Source: Streptomyces sp. A012304 (GTDB lineage: Bacteria > Actinomycetota > Actinomycetes > Streptomycetales > Streptomycetaceae). Taken from it: DNA of 64,000 nucleotides. The stretch lies in NCBI RefSeq assembly GCF_026008495.1, contig NZ_BQUN01000098.1, forward strand, positions 159,541-223,540. The letters are read 5' to 3'. How positions within the stretch are numbered: position 1 is the stretch's first letter; the number at the start of each line of letters is the position of its first letter. The notes beneath the pieces were generated by a model. It was not told where the DNA came from, did not search any database, and saw only the letters and a list, made by a program, of their open reading frames with translations. The position numbers and the translations under genes are program-made. Below are positions 29,168 through 37,590 of the stretch, piece by piece.

Positions 29168-30585
29168 ACACGCCCCCATCCTCCGACCCCGACACCCCCC
29201 GCGACCTCGTCGGCATCGGCATCGGCCCCAGCAACCTCTCCCTCGCCGCCCTCACCCACCCGCTCACCCAGCTCGACGCCGTCTTCTACGAACAACGCCC
29301 CACCTTCCACTGGCACCCCGGCCTCCTCATCGACGGCGCCCGCGTCCAGGTCCCCTTCCTCGCCGACCTCGTCACCCTCGCCGACCCCACCAGCCCCTGG
29401 ACCTTCCTCAACTACCTCCGCACCCACGACCGCCTCTACCCCTTCTACATCGCGGAACGTTTCCACATCCACCGCGCCGAATACGACGCCTACGGCCGCT
29501 GGGTCGCCGACAACCTCCCCGGACTCCACTTCCGCCACCAGGTCGACGCCGTCCGCTGGAACCACGAACGCCACCTCTTCGAAGTCGACTACACCCACCT
29601 CGACCCCGACGGAGAAGCCGAGGCCCTCGGCCGCACCTACACCCGCAACATCGCCCTCGGCATCGGCACCGAACCCCACATCCCCGACCCACTACGCCCC
29701 CTCGTCGAAGCACCCGGCGTCCCCGTCATCCACGCCGGCGACTACCTCGACCACCGCACCACCCTCCTCGCGGCCGACCACGTCACCGTCGTCGGCTCCG
29801 GACAGTCCGGCGCCGAGATCTTCCTCGACCTCCTCCGTCACCGCCCCGTCGGCCACGAACGCCTCCACTGGATCGGCCGCACCGAAGCCTTCGCCCCCAT
29901 GGAGTACTCCAAACTCGGCCTCGAACACTTCACCCCCGACTACACCCGCTACTTCCACGCCCTTTCCGAACCCACCCGCGACCACCTCCTCACCACCCAA
30001 TGGCAACTCCACAAGGCCATCGACACCGACACCCTCGCCGCCATCCACGACGAGCTCTACCGCCGCACCCTGCACGGCGGCTGGCCCGACACCACCCTCA
30101 CCCCCGGCGTCCACGTCCGCACCGCCGGCCGCATCGCCACCACCAAGATCGAACTCCACCTCGAACACCTCCAGCAGGACACCCGCACCCGCCTCACCAC
30201 CGACGCCGTCGTCCTCGCCACCGGCTACCGCGAACGCCCCCTGAACCGCCTCCTCGCCGGCCTCGACCCCTACCTGCGCCGCGACAAAGCCGACCGCCCC
30301 CGCATCGACGAACACTTCCGCCTCGTCCTGGACCCCACCATCACCGCCACCGGCAGCGCCCTCTACGTCCAGAACGCCGAACGCCACACCCACGGCGTCG
30401 GCGCCCCCGACCTCGGCCTCACCGCCTGGCGCAGCGCCACCATCGTCAACACCGTCACCGGCAAGGACACCTACCCCCTCCCCACCCGAACCGCCTTCAC
30501 CACCTTCGGACTCCAGCAGCCCCGACCCCACCTCCCCACCGCCCGGCAACCCCGCACCCTCATCCCCCTCGCCGAAAGCCGCTGA
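29164..30585 (+). CDS. L-lysine/L-ornithine (or diamine) N-monooxygenase
   Basis: The 473-residue flavoprotein belongs to the IucD/SidA/DesB family, which adds oxygen to a terminal amino group using FAD, NADPH and O2. It has GIGIGPSNLSLAAL (FAD), the FLADLVTLADPTSPWTFLNYL segment typical of the family, VVGSGQSGAEIF (NADPH) and the ATGY motif (VVLATGYRERPLN). With the coupled decarboxylase it would make an N-hydroxylated diamine, as in desferrioxamine synthesis. The next genes are unrelated; there is no acyltransferase (desC) or NIS synthetase (desD), so the product must feed a pathway encoded elsewhere. A terminator follows. Confidence 0.9.
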   Translation: MNTPPSSDPDTPRDLVGIGIGPSNLSLAALTHPLTQLDAVFYEQRPTFHWHPGLLIDGARVQVPFLADLVTLADPTSPWTFLNYLRTHDRLYPFYIAERFHIHRAEYDAYGRWVADNLPGLHFRHQVDAVRWNHERHLFEVDYTHLDPDGEAEALGRTYTRNIALGIGTEPHIPDPLRPLVEAPGVPVIHAGDYLDHRTTLLAADHVTVVGSGQSGAEIFLDLLRHRPVGHERLHWIGRTEAFAPMEYSKLGLEHFTPDYTRYFHALSEPTRDHLLTTQWQLHKAIDTDTLAAIHDELYRRTLHGGWPDTTLTPGVHVRTAGRIATTKIELHLEHLQQDTRTRLTTDAVVLATGYRERPLNRLLAGLDPYLRRDKADRPRIDEHFRLVLDPTITATGSALYVQNAERHTHGVGAPDLGLTAWRSATIVNTVTGKDTYPLPTRTAFTTFGLQQPRPHLPTARQPRTLIPLAESR

Positions 30586-30593
30586 CAACGCAA

Positions 30594-30624
30594 AGGGACG
30601 GCGGGAAAACCCCCCACCGTCCCT
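30594..30624. terminator. Terminator between the N-hydroxylase and the convergent nucleotidase
   Basis: AGGGACGG (30594-30601) pairs with CCGTCCCT (30617-30624), with further GGG/CCC pairing inside. It lies between two convergent genes and can serve both. Confidence 0.75.
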
Positions 30625-30709
30625 CGCGCCGAAGCCCCGGACAGAGCCACAGCCCCAGGCAGAGCCGACGCCCTCAGAAGTGCCGGAGCCGCTGGAAGCG
30701 CCGAACCCC

Positions 30710-32515
30710 CTAGAAGACCGGCGTACCGTTCCGCGTCAGCTTCCACCCCACCGACGCGAACTCCGCCGGATCGATGGACCCCTTCGCCTTCACCCACGCG
30801 ATCATCGTGTTACGGATCTCGTCCGAGTTCGACCACAACAACCGCGCCGACGCGACATGCGGGAAGTTCCCCCCACCATTCGCCCGGTAGTTGTTCACCG
30901 CGAACACGAACCGCTGATCATCCGCCAGCGGCGCCCCCTCGAACCGCACATCCACGATCCGCGACCCCGCCGGCTTCGCGATGTCGATCTCATACGTCAG
31001 ACCACTCACCGCGTCATAGTTGTAGTCCGGCGTCCCGTTCGCGTTCGTCAGCTTCGCCGGATCCACCACCGCATCCGGCGCCGTCTGCACGAAATAGTTC
31101 GCCGAATACTCCAGATACGCCTTCATCTGAGCACCCGTCATCAAACGGGCCTCCAACGTGTTCTCGAAGACATACAGACCCGCCACATCCCGGATCGTCA
31201 CCTCACCCGCCGGAATCACCGCACTCCGCGAGAACGCCGCCGCCTGCGACAACACCGGCAACGACCCGTACTCCGAACCCGCCAGAGCCTGCCGCACCGT
31301 GTCGGCCTGAATGTGATTGATCAGATCGATGATCGGCACATCCTTGTACGGCGCCTCCACCGACCTCATCTCCGCGGCGTTCGTCCCGATGACCTGGTTG
31401 ACGTACGCCACGACCTTCTCGTGCTCGTCGGAGAGCAGCTTCACGATCTTCTCGTCCTCCTCCACCGTGTTGGAATTGAGGACCTGCGCACCCACCTTCT
31501 CGACCGCCCAGCGCCCCTTCTCCCACACCAGCTCGAAGTCGAACAGCGTCAGACGCTGCCCCCACTTCAACGGCTCCGACAGCACAACCTGCTTGCCGGT
31601 CGCCTTGTTCGTGACGAAGTACTCCGCGATCTCCGTGTGCGCGTGACCCACCAGAATCGCATCGATCCCCGGCACCTGCTCCGCCACCAGACCCGCCGCA
31701 TTCTCGATGTACGGCAACTGATCACCGTACGACGACGTCCCCGACGAACCACTGTGCGCGGACACGATCACCACATCCGCGCCCATCGCCCGCAGCTTCG
31801 GCACCCACTTCGCCGCCTGCTCCTCCAGGCCCGGGAACGTCATCTTCCCCTGCACATTCGCCTTGTCCCAGATCGCGATACCCGGATTCGTCAACCCCAG
31901 CACCGCCACCCGCACATCCCGCCCGAACGGCGTGCACAACCGGTGCATGCTGTACGGCGCGAACGCCGGCCGCAACGTCTTCGCATCCAACGCGTTCGCG
32001 CCCAGCAGCGGGAAACGACACTGCTCCTCGAACTTCCGCAGCACCGGAATGCCGTAGTTGAACTCGTGATTCCCCAGCGCCGCCGCGTCATAGCCGATCG
32101 CATTCATCGCCTGGGCCATCGGATGCACCGGCCCGCCCTTGGCGGTGATCGGATCCACCTTCGCGTAGTAATACGACAACTGCGTGCCCTGAATGGTGTC
32201 GCCCGCGTCGATGAGCAGAGTGTTCCGACGACCCTTCTCCGCGCGCACCTGATTCACCAGCGTCGAAATCTTCGCCAGACCGACGTCGTTGTGCGCCTTG
32301 TCGTCGAACTCCTTGTCCGTGAAGTAGTCCCAGTTGAAGACATTCCCGTGGAGATCCGTCGTCCCCATCACCGTGAACGCGTACCGCTTCACCGGGCCGG
32401 CCGGCCTCCCCACCTCCGCCGCCTGCGCCGCCGGAGCCGCAGCCGCGCCCGCGATCGCCACCCCCGCCCCGGTCGCAGCGGACTTCTTCAGAAACTTCCG
32501 GCGATTCAACGGCAT
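30710..32515 (-). CDS. Tat-exported 5'-nucleotidase/2',3'-cyclic phosphodiesterase family protein
   Basis: The 601-residue protein begins MPLNRRKFLKKSAATGAG, a twin-arginine signal ending at AAQA, so it is exported folded. A calcineurin-like metallophosphatase domain follows with DLHG, LLIDAGDTIQG, LGNHEFNYG and VGHAHTEIAEYF metal-binding motifs. A C-terminal 5'-nucleotidase domain completes it (for example VPIIDLINHIQADTVRQA and FAVNNYRANGGGNF). It probably releases phosphate or nucleosides from extracellular nucleotides. The ATG at 32515 has GAGGAGA upstream; a longer frame would remove the signal from the N-terminus. A 13-bp direct repeat lies in the promoter region. I see no convincing PHO box. 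Confidence 0.9.
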   Translation of the reverse strand: MPLNRRKFLKKSAATGAGVAIAGAAAAPAAQAAEVGRPAGPVKRYAFTVMGTTDLHGNVFNWDYFTDKEFDDKAHNDVGLAKISTLVNQVRAEKGRRNTLLIDAGDTIQGTQLSYYYAKVDPITAKGGPVHPMAQAMNAIGYDAAALGNHEFNYGIPVLRKFEEQCRFPLLGANALDAKTLRPAFAPYSMHRLCTPFGRDVRVAVLGLTNPGIAIWDKANVQGKMTFPGLEEQAAKWVPKLRAMGADVVIVSAHSGSSGTSSYGDQLPYIENAAGLVAEQVPGIDAILVGHAHTEIAEYFVTNKATGKQVVLSEPLKWGQRLTLFDFELVWEKGRWAVEKVGAQVLNSNTVEEDEKIVKLLSDEHEKVVAYVNQVIGTNAAEMRSVEAPYKDVPIIDLINHIQADTVRQALAGSEYGSLPVLSQAAAFSRSAVIPAGEVTIRDVAGLYVFENTLEARLMTGAQMKAYLEYSANYFVQTAPDAVVDPAKLTNANGTPDYNYDAVSGLTYEIDIAKPAGSRIVDVRFEGAPLADDQRFVFAVNNYRANGGGNFPHVASARLLWSNSDEIRNTMIAWVKAKGSIDPAEFASVGWKLTRNGTPVF

Positions 32516-32545
32516 GACTTGCTCTCCTCGGCGAACCGTCAACGA

Positions 32546-32570
32546 CGCGCGTAGATAACGCGCGTAGATT
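32546..32570. repeat. Two 12-bp direct repeats upstream of the nucleotidase
   Basis: ACGCGCGTAGAT occurs at 32546-32557 and 32559-32570, spaced 13 bp. The pair lies 30 bp upstream of the nucleotidase start on the opposite strand, a plausible operator position. Spacing does not fit the 11-bp PhoP repeat. Confidence 0.6.
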
Positions 32571-32678
32571 CTGACCCGGCCGAGGCCGACCACAACAGAC
32601 CCCACAGGTTTCGATCTGGTGACCTCAACCACCAACACCCGCGCCCTCAAACAGAAAACACATGACAGAGTGGGACGT

Positions 32679-33383
32679 ATGACCGCCCCCGACCACCCCG
32701 CCCACCTTCCCTACGGCACCCCCGACGTCCCCCACATCGCCGTCCGCGGCGAAGCCCACCTCGAAGTCGACCCCGAAATCGCCCGCATCCACATCACCGT
32801 CACCGCCCGCGGCCGCGACCGCCGCACCATCCTCGACGACCTCGCCCGCCGCAACACCACCGCCCTCGACCTCATCAAGACCTACGGCGACGCCGTCGAG
32901 CACATCGAAACCAGCGCCCTCACCCTCACACCCGAACTCACCGCACGAGGCCGCGGCGAACACATCCGCACCTACCACGGCAACGTCCACATCACCGCCG
33001 AACTCACCGACTTCACCACCCTCGGCGAACTCACCACCCGCCTCGCCGACCTCGAACTCACCCACGTCACCGGCCCCTGGTGGTCTCTCCGCCCCAACTC
33101 ACCCACCCACCGCACAGCACGCCAACGAGCCGTACAAGAAGCCGTCCAACGCGCCCGCGAATACGCCCAAGCACTCGGCACCACCCTCACCGCACTCACC
33201 GAACTCGCCGACATCGGCACCGAAATCACTCCGCCGGCCCGCCCCGCCGCACGCATGCGCGCCATGTCCGCCACCGCACCCACCGACGACACCACCCCCG
33301 CACCCCTCGACCTCGAACCACAACGCCAGCACGTACACGCCGCCATCAACGCCCGCTTCACCATGGCACCCCCGATTTTGTGA
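32679..33383 (+). CDS. SIMPL (DUF541) domain protein
   Basis: The 234-residue protein matches the SIMPL/DUF541 family: IAVRGEAHLEVDPEIARIHITVTARGRDRRTIL at the N-terminus, repeated beta strands, ARQRAVQEAVQRAREYAQALG in the middle, and a C-terminal strand near HVHAAINARFTM. Unlike many relatives it lacks a signal peptide or lipobox, so it appears cytoplasmic. The ATG at 32679 has GGGA upstream; an earlier in-frame start is unsupported. It stands alone between divergent and unrelated genes. The family's function is poorly defined (links to oxidative stress and periplasmic proteins elsewhere). Confidence 0.8.
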   Translation: MTAPDHPAHLPYGTPDVPHIAVRGEAHLEVDPEIARIHITVTARGRDRRTILDDLARRNTTALDLIKTYGDAVEHIETSALTLTPELTARGRGEHIRTYHGNVHITAELTDFTTLGELTTRLADLELTHVTGPWWSLRPNSPTHRTARQRAVQEAVQRAREYAQALGTTLTALTELADIGTEITPPARPAARMRAMSATAPTDDTTPAPLDLEPQRQHVHAAINARFTMAPPIL

Positions 33384-33510
33384 CCCGAAAACGCTCATCG
33401 GAGCGGACCACCGCACAATTCAACACTTGACGACAATCCTTCACCCAAAGGTTCTTGAGAAGACACCCACCACCAATTCGCTACCAGGCGGTAAGCCCTA
33501 GGCTCGACCC

Positions 33511-34941
33511 ATGCGCCGAGCGAAAATCGTCTGCACCCTGGGCCCCGCCACCCACGCCTACGACCAGATCAAAGCGCTGGTCGAAGCCGGAATGGACGTC
33601 GCACGCTTCAACCTCAGCCACGGCACCCACGCCGAGCACGAGGAGCGCTACCACCACGTGCGCAAAGCCGCCGACGAAACCGGACGCAGCATCGGCATCC
33701 TCGCCGACCTTCAAGGCCCGAAAATCCGCCTCGGCCACTTCGCCGAAGGTCCCGTTCTCCTCGAACGCGGCGACACCTTCACCATCACCGTCGAAGAAGG
33801 CACCCAAGGCGACCGCCACATCTGCGGAACCACCCACGCCGGCCTCGCCCACGACGTCACCCAGGGCGAACGCATCCTCATCGACGACGGCAAAGTCACC
33901 CTCCACGTCACCTCCGTCGACGGTCCCCGCGTTCACACCCGTGTCCTCGAAGGCGGCATCATCTCCGACCACAAGGGACTCAACCTCCCCGGAGTGGCCG
34001 TATCCGTCCCGGCACTCTCCAAGAAAGACGAAGAAGACCTCCGCTGGGCGCTGCGTACCGGCTTCGACGTCATCGCCCTGTCCTTCGTCCGCAGCGGCAA
34101 AGACATCCTCGACGTCCACCGCATCATGGACGAAGAAGGACGACACCTCCCGGTCATCGCCAAAATCGAAAAACCCCAGGCGGTCGAAGCCATCGACGAC
34201 ATCGTCGCCGCCTTCGACGGCATCATGATCGCCCGTGGCGACCTCGGCGTCGAAATGCCACTCGAACACGTCCCCATCGTCCAGAAACGCGCCATCAAGC
34301 TGGCCAAACGCAACGCCAAGCCGGTCATCGTCGCCACCCAGATGCTCGACTCCATGATCGACAACTCCCGCCCCACCCGCGCGGAAGCCTCCGACGTCGC
34401 CAACGCCGTCATCGACGGCACCGACGCCGTCATGCTCTCCGGCGAGACCAGCGTCGGCAAACACGCCGTACAGACGGTCCGCACCATGGCCAAAATCGTC
34501 GAGGCCGCGGAAGAAGACATCCTCGCCAAGGGCCTCCCGCCCCTCACCGAGAACAGCAAACCCCGCACCCAAGGCGGCGCCGTCGCCCGAGCGGCAGCGG
34601 AAATCGGCGACTTCCTCGGCGCCAAGTTCCTCGTCGCCTTCACCCAGTCGGGCGACACCGCCCGCCGCCTCTCCCGCTACCGCTCACCCATCCCCCTGCT
34701 CGCCTTCACCCCCGAGCCCGCCACCCGCTCCCAGTTGAGCGCCACCTGGGGCGTGGAGACCTTCCTCGGCCCCCAGGCCGACTCCACCGACGCGATGGTC
34801 GCCCAGGTGGACGAACTGCTCCTCAAGTACGGCCGCTGCGAGAAGGGCGACACCGTCGTCATCACCGCCGGCTCCCCGCCCGGCGTATCCGGCTCCACGA
34901 ACATGGTCCGCGTGCACCACATCGGTGAGAACGACACGTAA
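33511..34941 (+). CDS. pyk: Pyruvate kinase
   Basis: The 476-residue enzyme makes pyruvate and ATP from phosphoenolpyruvate at the end of glycolysis. It starts RRAKIVCTLGPATHAYDQI and contains MDVARFNLSHG, the catalytic lysine region VIAKIEKPQAVEAIDDI, DGIMIARGDLGVEMP for Mg binding, and TRAEASDVANAVIDGTDAVMLSGE. The C-terminal effector domain is complete. TAGGCT ends 6 nt before the ATG and no ribosome binding site is evident, fitting a leaderless mRNA. It is monocistronic and ends at a bidirectional terminator shared with a tRNA gene. Confidence 0.96.
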   Translation: MRRAKIVCTLGPATHAYDQIKALVEAGMDVARFNLSHGTHAEHEERYHHVRKAADETGRSIGILADLQGPKIRLGHFAEGPVLLERGDTFTITVEEGTQGDRHICGTTHAGLAHDVTQGERILIDDGKVTLHVTSVDGPRVHTRVLEGGIISDHKGLNLPGVAVSVPALSKKDEEDLRWALRTGFDVIALSFVRSGKDILDVHRIMDEEGRHLPVIAKIEKPQAVEAIDDIVAAFDGIMIARGDLGVEMPLEHVPIVQKRAIKLAKRNAKPVIVATQMLDSMIDNSRPTRAEASDVANAVIDGTDAVMLSGETSVGKHAVQTVRTMAKIVEAAEEDILAKGLPPLTENSKPRTQGGAVARAAAEIGDFLGAKFLVAFTQSGDTARRLSRYRSPIPLLAFTPEPATRSQLSATWGVETFLGPQADSTDAMVAQVDELLLKYGRCEKGDTVVITAGSPPGVSGSTNMVRVHHIGENDT

Positions 34942-34997
34942 GGGTCCGGGGGAAGCGGTGGGGCGCCGCGTTCTCGCAGGCCGCGCCACACGGCAAA

Positions 34998-35031
34998 AAG
35001 CGGATGTTCACGAGAACGAGAACATCCGCTT
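34998..35031. terminator. Bidirectional terminator between pyk and the tRNA
   Basis: A perfect 12-bp inverted repeat (34998-35009 with 35020-35031). On the minus strand it is followed by a run of five T, making it a classical rho-independent terminator for the tRNA; on the plus strand it ends pyk. Confidence 0.85.
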
Positions 35032-35061
35032 CTGACGACATCCTTGGAATCCAAGGAAAAG

Positions 35062-35134
35062 TACCCCGGGTCGGATTCGAACCGACGCTGTATGGTGTTT
35101 GAGACCATTGCCTCTACCGCTGGGCTACCGGGGC
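35062..35134 (-). tRNA. tRNA with CAA anticodon (Leu by codon) but a class I shape
   Basis: Read on the minus strand, the 73-nt gene folds as a normal cloverleaf: acceptor GCCCCGG/CCGGGGT (first pair G-U), D arm GCC/GGC, anticodon stem ATGGT/ACCAT with loop CTCAAAC (anticodon CAA), a 5-nt variable loop ACAGC, and T arm GTCGG/CCGAC with TTCGAAT. The discriminator is A and no CCA is encoded. CAA reads the Leu codon UUG, but bacterial tRNA-Leu normally has a long class II variable arm, which is missing here. The amino acid is therefore uncertain. Confidence 0.85.
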
Positions 35135-35236
35135 TCCCTTTGAAAGAAAGGTTGACGGCCACCCGCCGTGCCCCCACCTTACCGCAGCTAGGTAGGCTCT
35201 TGTCAGCAGCACCCCTGCCCTGAACAAGGAGCCCCC

Positions 35237-35893
35237 GTGACCGCCCCCGAGTCGCCCCAGCCCGCAGACGCGCCCGACGACGACAAGTCGCACGTGCCTC
35301 CGCTGACGACCCGTGTCGTCATCGCCGAGGACGAGGCCCTGATCCGGCTCGACCTCAAAGAGATGCTGGAGGAGGAGGGCTACACCGTCGTCGGTGAGGC
35401 GGGTGACGGCGAGCAGGCGATCGAGCTGGCCCGCGAGCACCAGCCGGACCTGGTGATTCTCGATGTGAAGATGCCGAAGCTGGACGGTATCTCGGCGGCG
35501 GAGAAGATCGCGGAGGAGCGGATCGCGCCGGTGCTGATGCTGACGGCGTTCTCGCAGCGTGATCTGGTGGAGCGCGCGAGGGACGCGGGGGCGATGGCGT
35601 ATCTCGTGAAGCCGTTCAGCAAGAGTGACGTGGTTCCGGCGATCGAGATGGCTGTCTCGCGGTTCACGGAGCTGAAGGAGCTGGAGAGGGAGGTCGCGGA
35701 CCTCACACAGCGCCTGGAGACGCGGAAGCTGGTGGACCGGGCGAAGTCGATCCTCCAGACGGAGTACGGGTTGACGGAGCCGGCGGCGTTCCGGTGGATT
35801 CAGAAGACATCGATGGATCGGCGGATGTCGATGCAGCAGGTGGCCGAGGCGGTCATTCAGGACGCTGAGGAGAAGAAGGCGTCCAAGGGCTGA
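35237..35893 (+). CDS. pdtaR: ANTAR-domain response regulator (PdtaR-like)
   Basis: The 218-residue regulator has an N-terminal receiver domain (VVIAEDEALIRLDLKEMLEEEG, phospho-acceptor Asp in LVILDVKMPKLDG, conserved Thr in MLTAFS and Lys in YLVKPFS). A C-terminal ANTAR RNA-binding domain follows (LETRKLVDRAKSILQTEYGLTEPAAFRWIQKTSMDRR). ANTAR proteins bind two-hexaloop RNAs to block terminators; M. tuberculosis PdtaR (Rv1626) is the model. Its partner kinase PdtaS is not next to it. A 25-residue N-terminal extension precedes the receiver domain. GTG 35237 has AAGGAG upstream. The pyk-pdtaR neighbourhood is, as I recall, conserved in streptomycetes. Confidence 0.9.
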   Translation: MTAPESPQPADAPDDDKSHVPPLTTRVVIAEDEALIRLDLKEMLEEEGYTVVGEAGDGEQAIELAREHQPDLVILDVKMPKLDGISAAEKIAEERIAPVLMLTAFSQRDLVERARDAGAMAYLVKPFSKSDVVPAIEMAVSRFTELKELEREVADLTQRLETRKLVDRAKSILQTEYGLTEPAAFRWIQKTSMDRRMSMQQVAEAVIQDAEEKKASKG

Positions 35894-35913
35894 GGTCGGG
35901 AGCGCTTGTCGAG

Positions 35914-35960
35914 CACGGCGGAGGCCCGCACCCCTTTCGGGGGTGCGGGCCTCCGCCGTG
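35914..35960. terminator. Bidirectional terminator between pdtaR and livF
   Basis: A perfect 21-bp GC-rich inverted repeat (35914-35934 with 35940-35960) and a 5-nt loop occupy most of the 82-bp gap between the two convergent operons. Confidence 0.9.
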
Positions 35961-35975
35961 TGCGGGTGGTCCGGG

Positions 35976-36692
35976 TCAGTCTTCGCCGAGGTAGGCCTTG
36001 CGGACGGACTCGTCGTGGAGAAGGTGCTGGCCGGTGCCGGACAGGACGATCTTGCCGATTTCCATGACGTGGCCGTGGTCGGCGAGGGAGAGGGCCGCTT
36101 GGGCGTTCTGCTCGACGAGGAGAATCGTCGTGCCCTGGGACTTCAGTTCGGCGATGGTGGCCATGATCTTCTGCATCATGATCGGCGAGAGGCCCATGGA
36201 GGGTTCGTCGAGCATGAGCAGTTTGGGCTGGGACATGAGGGCGCGGCCCATGGCGAGCATTTGCTGTTCGCCGCCGGAGAGGGTGCCTGCGGCCTGCTTC
36301 CTGCGTTCTCCGAGGATGGGGAAGAGGTCGTAGGCGCGCTGGATGTCCTTCTCGATGCCGGGTTTGTCGTTGCGGAGGAAGGCGCCGAGGCGGAGGTTGT
36401 CCTCGATCGTCATGCGCGGGAAGATGTGCCGCCCCTCGGGGGAGTGGGCGAGGCCGAGCGAGACGATGTCGTGGGCCGGGATCTTCTTCAACGACTTGCC
36501 GTTGAATTTGATCTGGCCGCCGACGGGCTTGAGGAGGCCGGAGAGGGTGCGCAGGGTGGTGGTCTTGCCGGCGCCGTTGGTGCCGATGAGGGTGACGACC
36601 TGGCCGGCGTCGACCTTGAAGGAGATGCCTTTGACGGCTTCGATCTTGCCGTAGGCGACCCGGAGGTCTTCGACTTCGAGGAGTGCGGTCAT
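35976..36692 (-). CDS. livF: Branched-chain amino acid ABC transporter ATPase
   Basis: The 238-residue cytoplasmic ATPase has Walker A (GTNGAGKTT), the ABC signature (LSGGEQQ), Walker B (LLMLDEPS), and the short C-terminus typical of LivF. It powers uptake of leucine, isoleucine, valine or related amides together with LivG. It is the last gene of livKHMGF and overlaps livG by 4 nt. Its stop is 16 bp from the shared terminator. Substrate is inferred from family only. Confidence 0.93.
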   Translation of the reverse strand: MTALLEVEDLRVAYGKIEAVKGISFKVDAGQVVTLIGTNGAGKTTTLRTLSGLLKPVGGQIKFNGKSLKKIPAHDIVSLGLAHSPEGRHIFPRMTIEDNLRLGAFLRNDKPGIEKDIQRAYDLFPILGERRKQAAGTLSGGEQQMLAMGRALMSQPKLLMLDEPSMGLSPIMMQKIMATIAELKSQGTTILLVEQNAQAALSLADHGHVMEIGKIVLSGTGQHLLHDESVRKAYLGED

Positions 36693-37585
36693 CGGTCGTT
36701 CTCCTTGCCGGGCTTGCCGGGCGCGGCGTCCGTGGTGGTGTCGGCGTTCGCTTCGGCGGCTTCGACTTCGGCGAGTTCTTCGGCGCCGGGGGCGTTCTCG
36801 AAGGGTTCGCCGAGGTAGGCGGCGATGACGCGTTCGTCGCCCTGGACGGTGGCGCTGTCGCCTTCGATGAGTTTCTGGCCCTGGACGAGGACGGCGACGC
36901 GGTCGCAGAGGTTGAAGATGAAGCGCATGTCGTGCTCGATGACGAGAACGGCGATGCCCTTGTCGCGGATGGCGAAGACGAGTTCTTCGGTGGTCCGCGT
37001 TTCCTGCGGGTTCATGCCGGCGGTGGGCTCGTCGAGCAGGAGGAGGCCGGGTTCGCTGGCGAGTGCGCGGGCGATTTCGAGCTTGCGCTGTTCGCCGTAG
37101 GGGAGGTTGCGGGCGAGGTGGTCGGCCTTCTTTTCGAGGCCGACGAACTCGAGGAGCTCCATGGCGCGTTCGCGGGAGGTGGCTTCGGCCTTGTGGAAGC
37201 CGGGGCCGCGGAGGACGGCGGACCAGAAGCCTTCCTTGGTGCGGGTGTGGCGTCCGACGAGGACGTTCTCCAGGACCGTCATGTTGGCGAACAGGCGGAT
37301 GTTCTGGAAGGTACGGGCGATGCCGGCCGCGGTGACCTTGAAGGATTTGGGCGGCAGGACCTGGCCCTTGTACCGGACTTCGCCTTCGGTGGGGATGTAC
37401 AGGCCGGTGAGGCAGTTGAAGAAGGTCGTCTTGCCGGCGCCGTTGGGGCCGATGAGGCCGACGATCTCGCCGCTGTTGACGGTGAGGTTGACGTCGCTCA
37501 CGGCGGTGAGGCCGCCGAAGCGCATGGTCACGCCGCGGGCGTCGAGGACGGTCTGTCCGGTCTGGGTGGTGGTGTCGGTGGTCAT
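36689..37585 (-). CDS. livG: Branched-chain amino acid ABC transporter ATPase
   Basis: The 298-residue ATPase has Walker A (GPNGAGKTTFFNCLTG), the signature region LPYGEQRKLEIARAL (the LivG-type variant of LSGGQ), and Walker B LLLLDEPTAGMNP. It differs from livF by the longer C-terminus (residues 255-298), an Ala/Glu/Asp-rich extension with no known function. It lies 5 bp after livM and overlaps livF by 4 nt. Confidence 0.93.
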   Translation of the reverse strand: MTTDTTTQTGQTVLDARGVTMRFGGLTAVSDVNLTVNSGEIVGLIGPNGAGKTTFFNCLTGLYIPTEGEVRYKGQVLPPKSFKVTAAGIARTFQNIRLFANMTVLENVLVGRHTRTKEGFWSAVLRGPGFHKAEATSRERAMELLEFVGLEKKADHLARNLPYGEQRKLEIARALASEPGLLLLDEPTAGMNPQETRTTEELVFAIRDKGIAVLVIEHDMRFIFNLCDRVAVLVQGQKLIEGDSATVQGDERVIAAYLGEPFENAPGAEELAEVEAAEANADTTTDAAPGKPGKENDR

Positions 37586-37590
37586 GGTGG

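Noticed and set aside
32531..32540. PHO box before the nucleotidase
   Set aside because: Only one GTTCGCC-like unit is present; the required tandem 11-bp repeats are absent.
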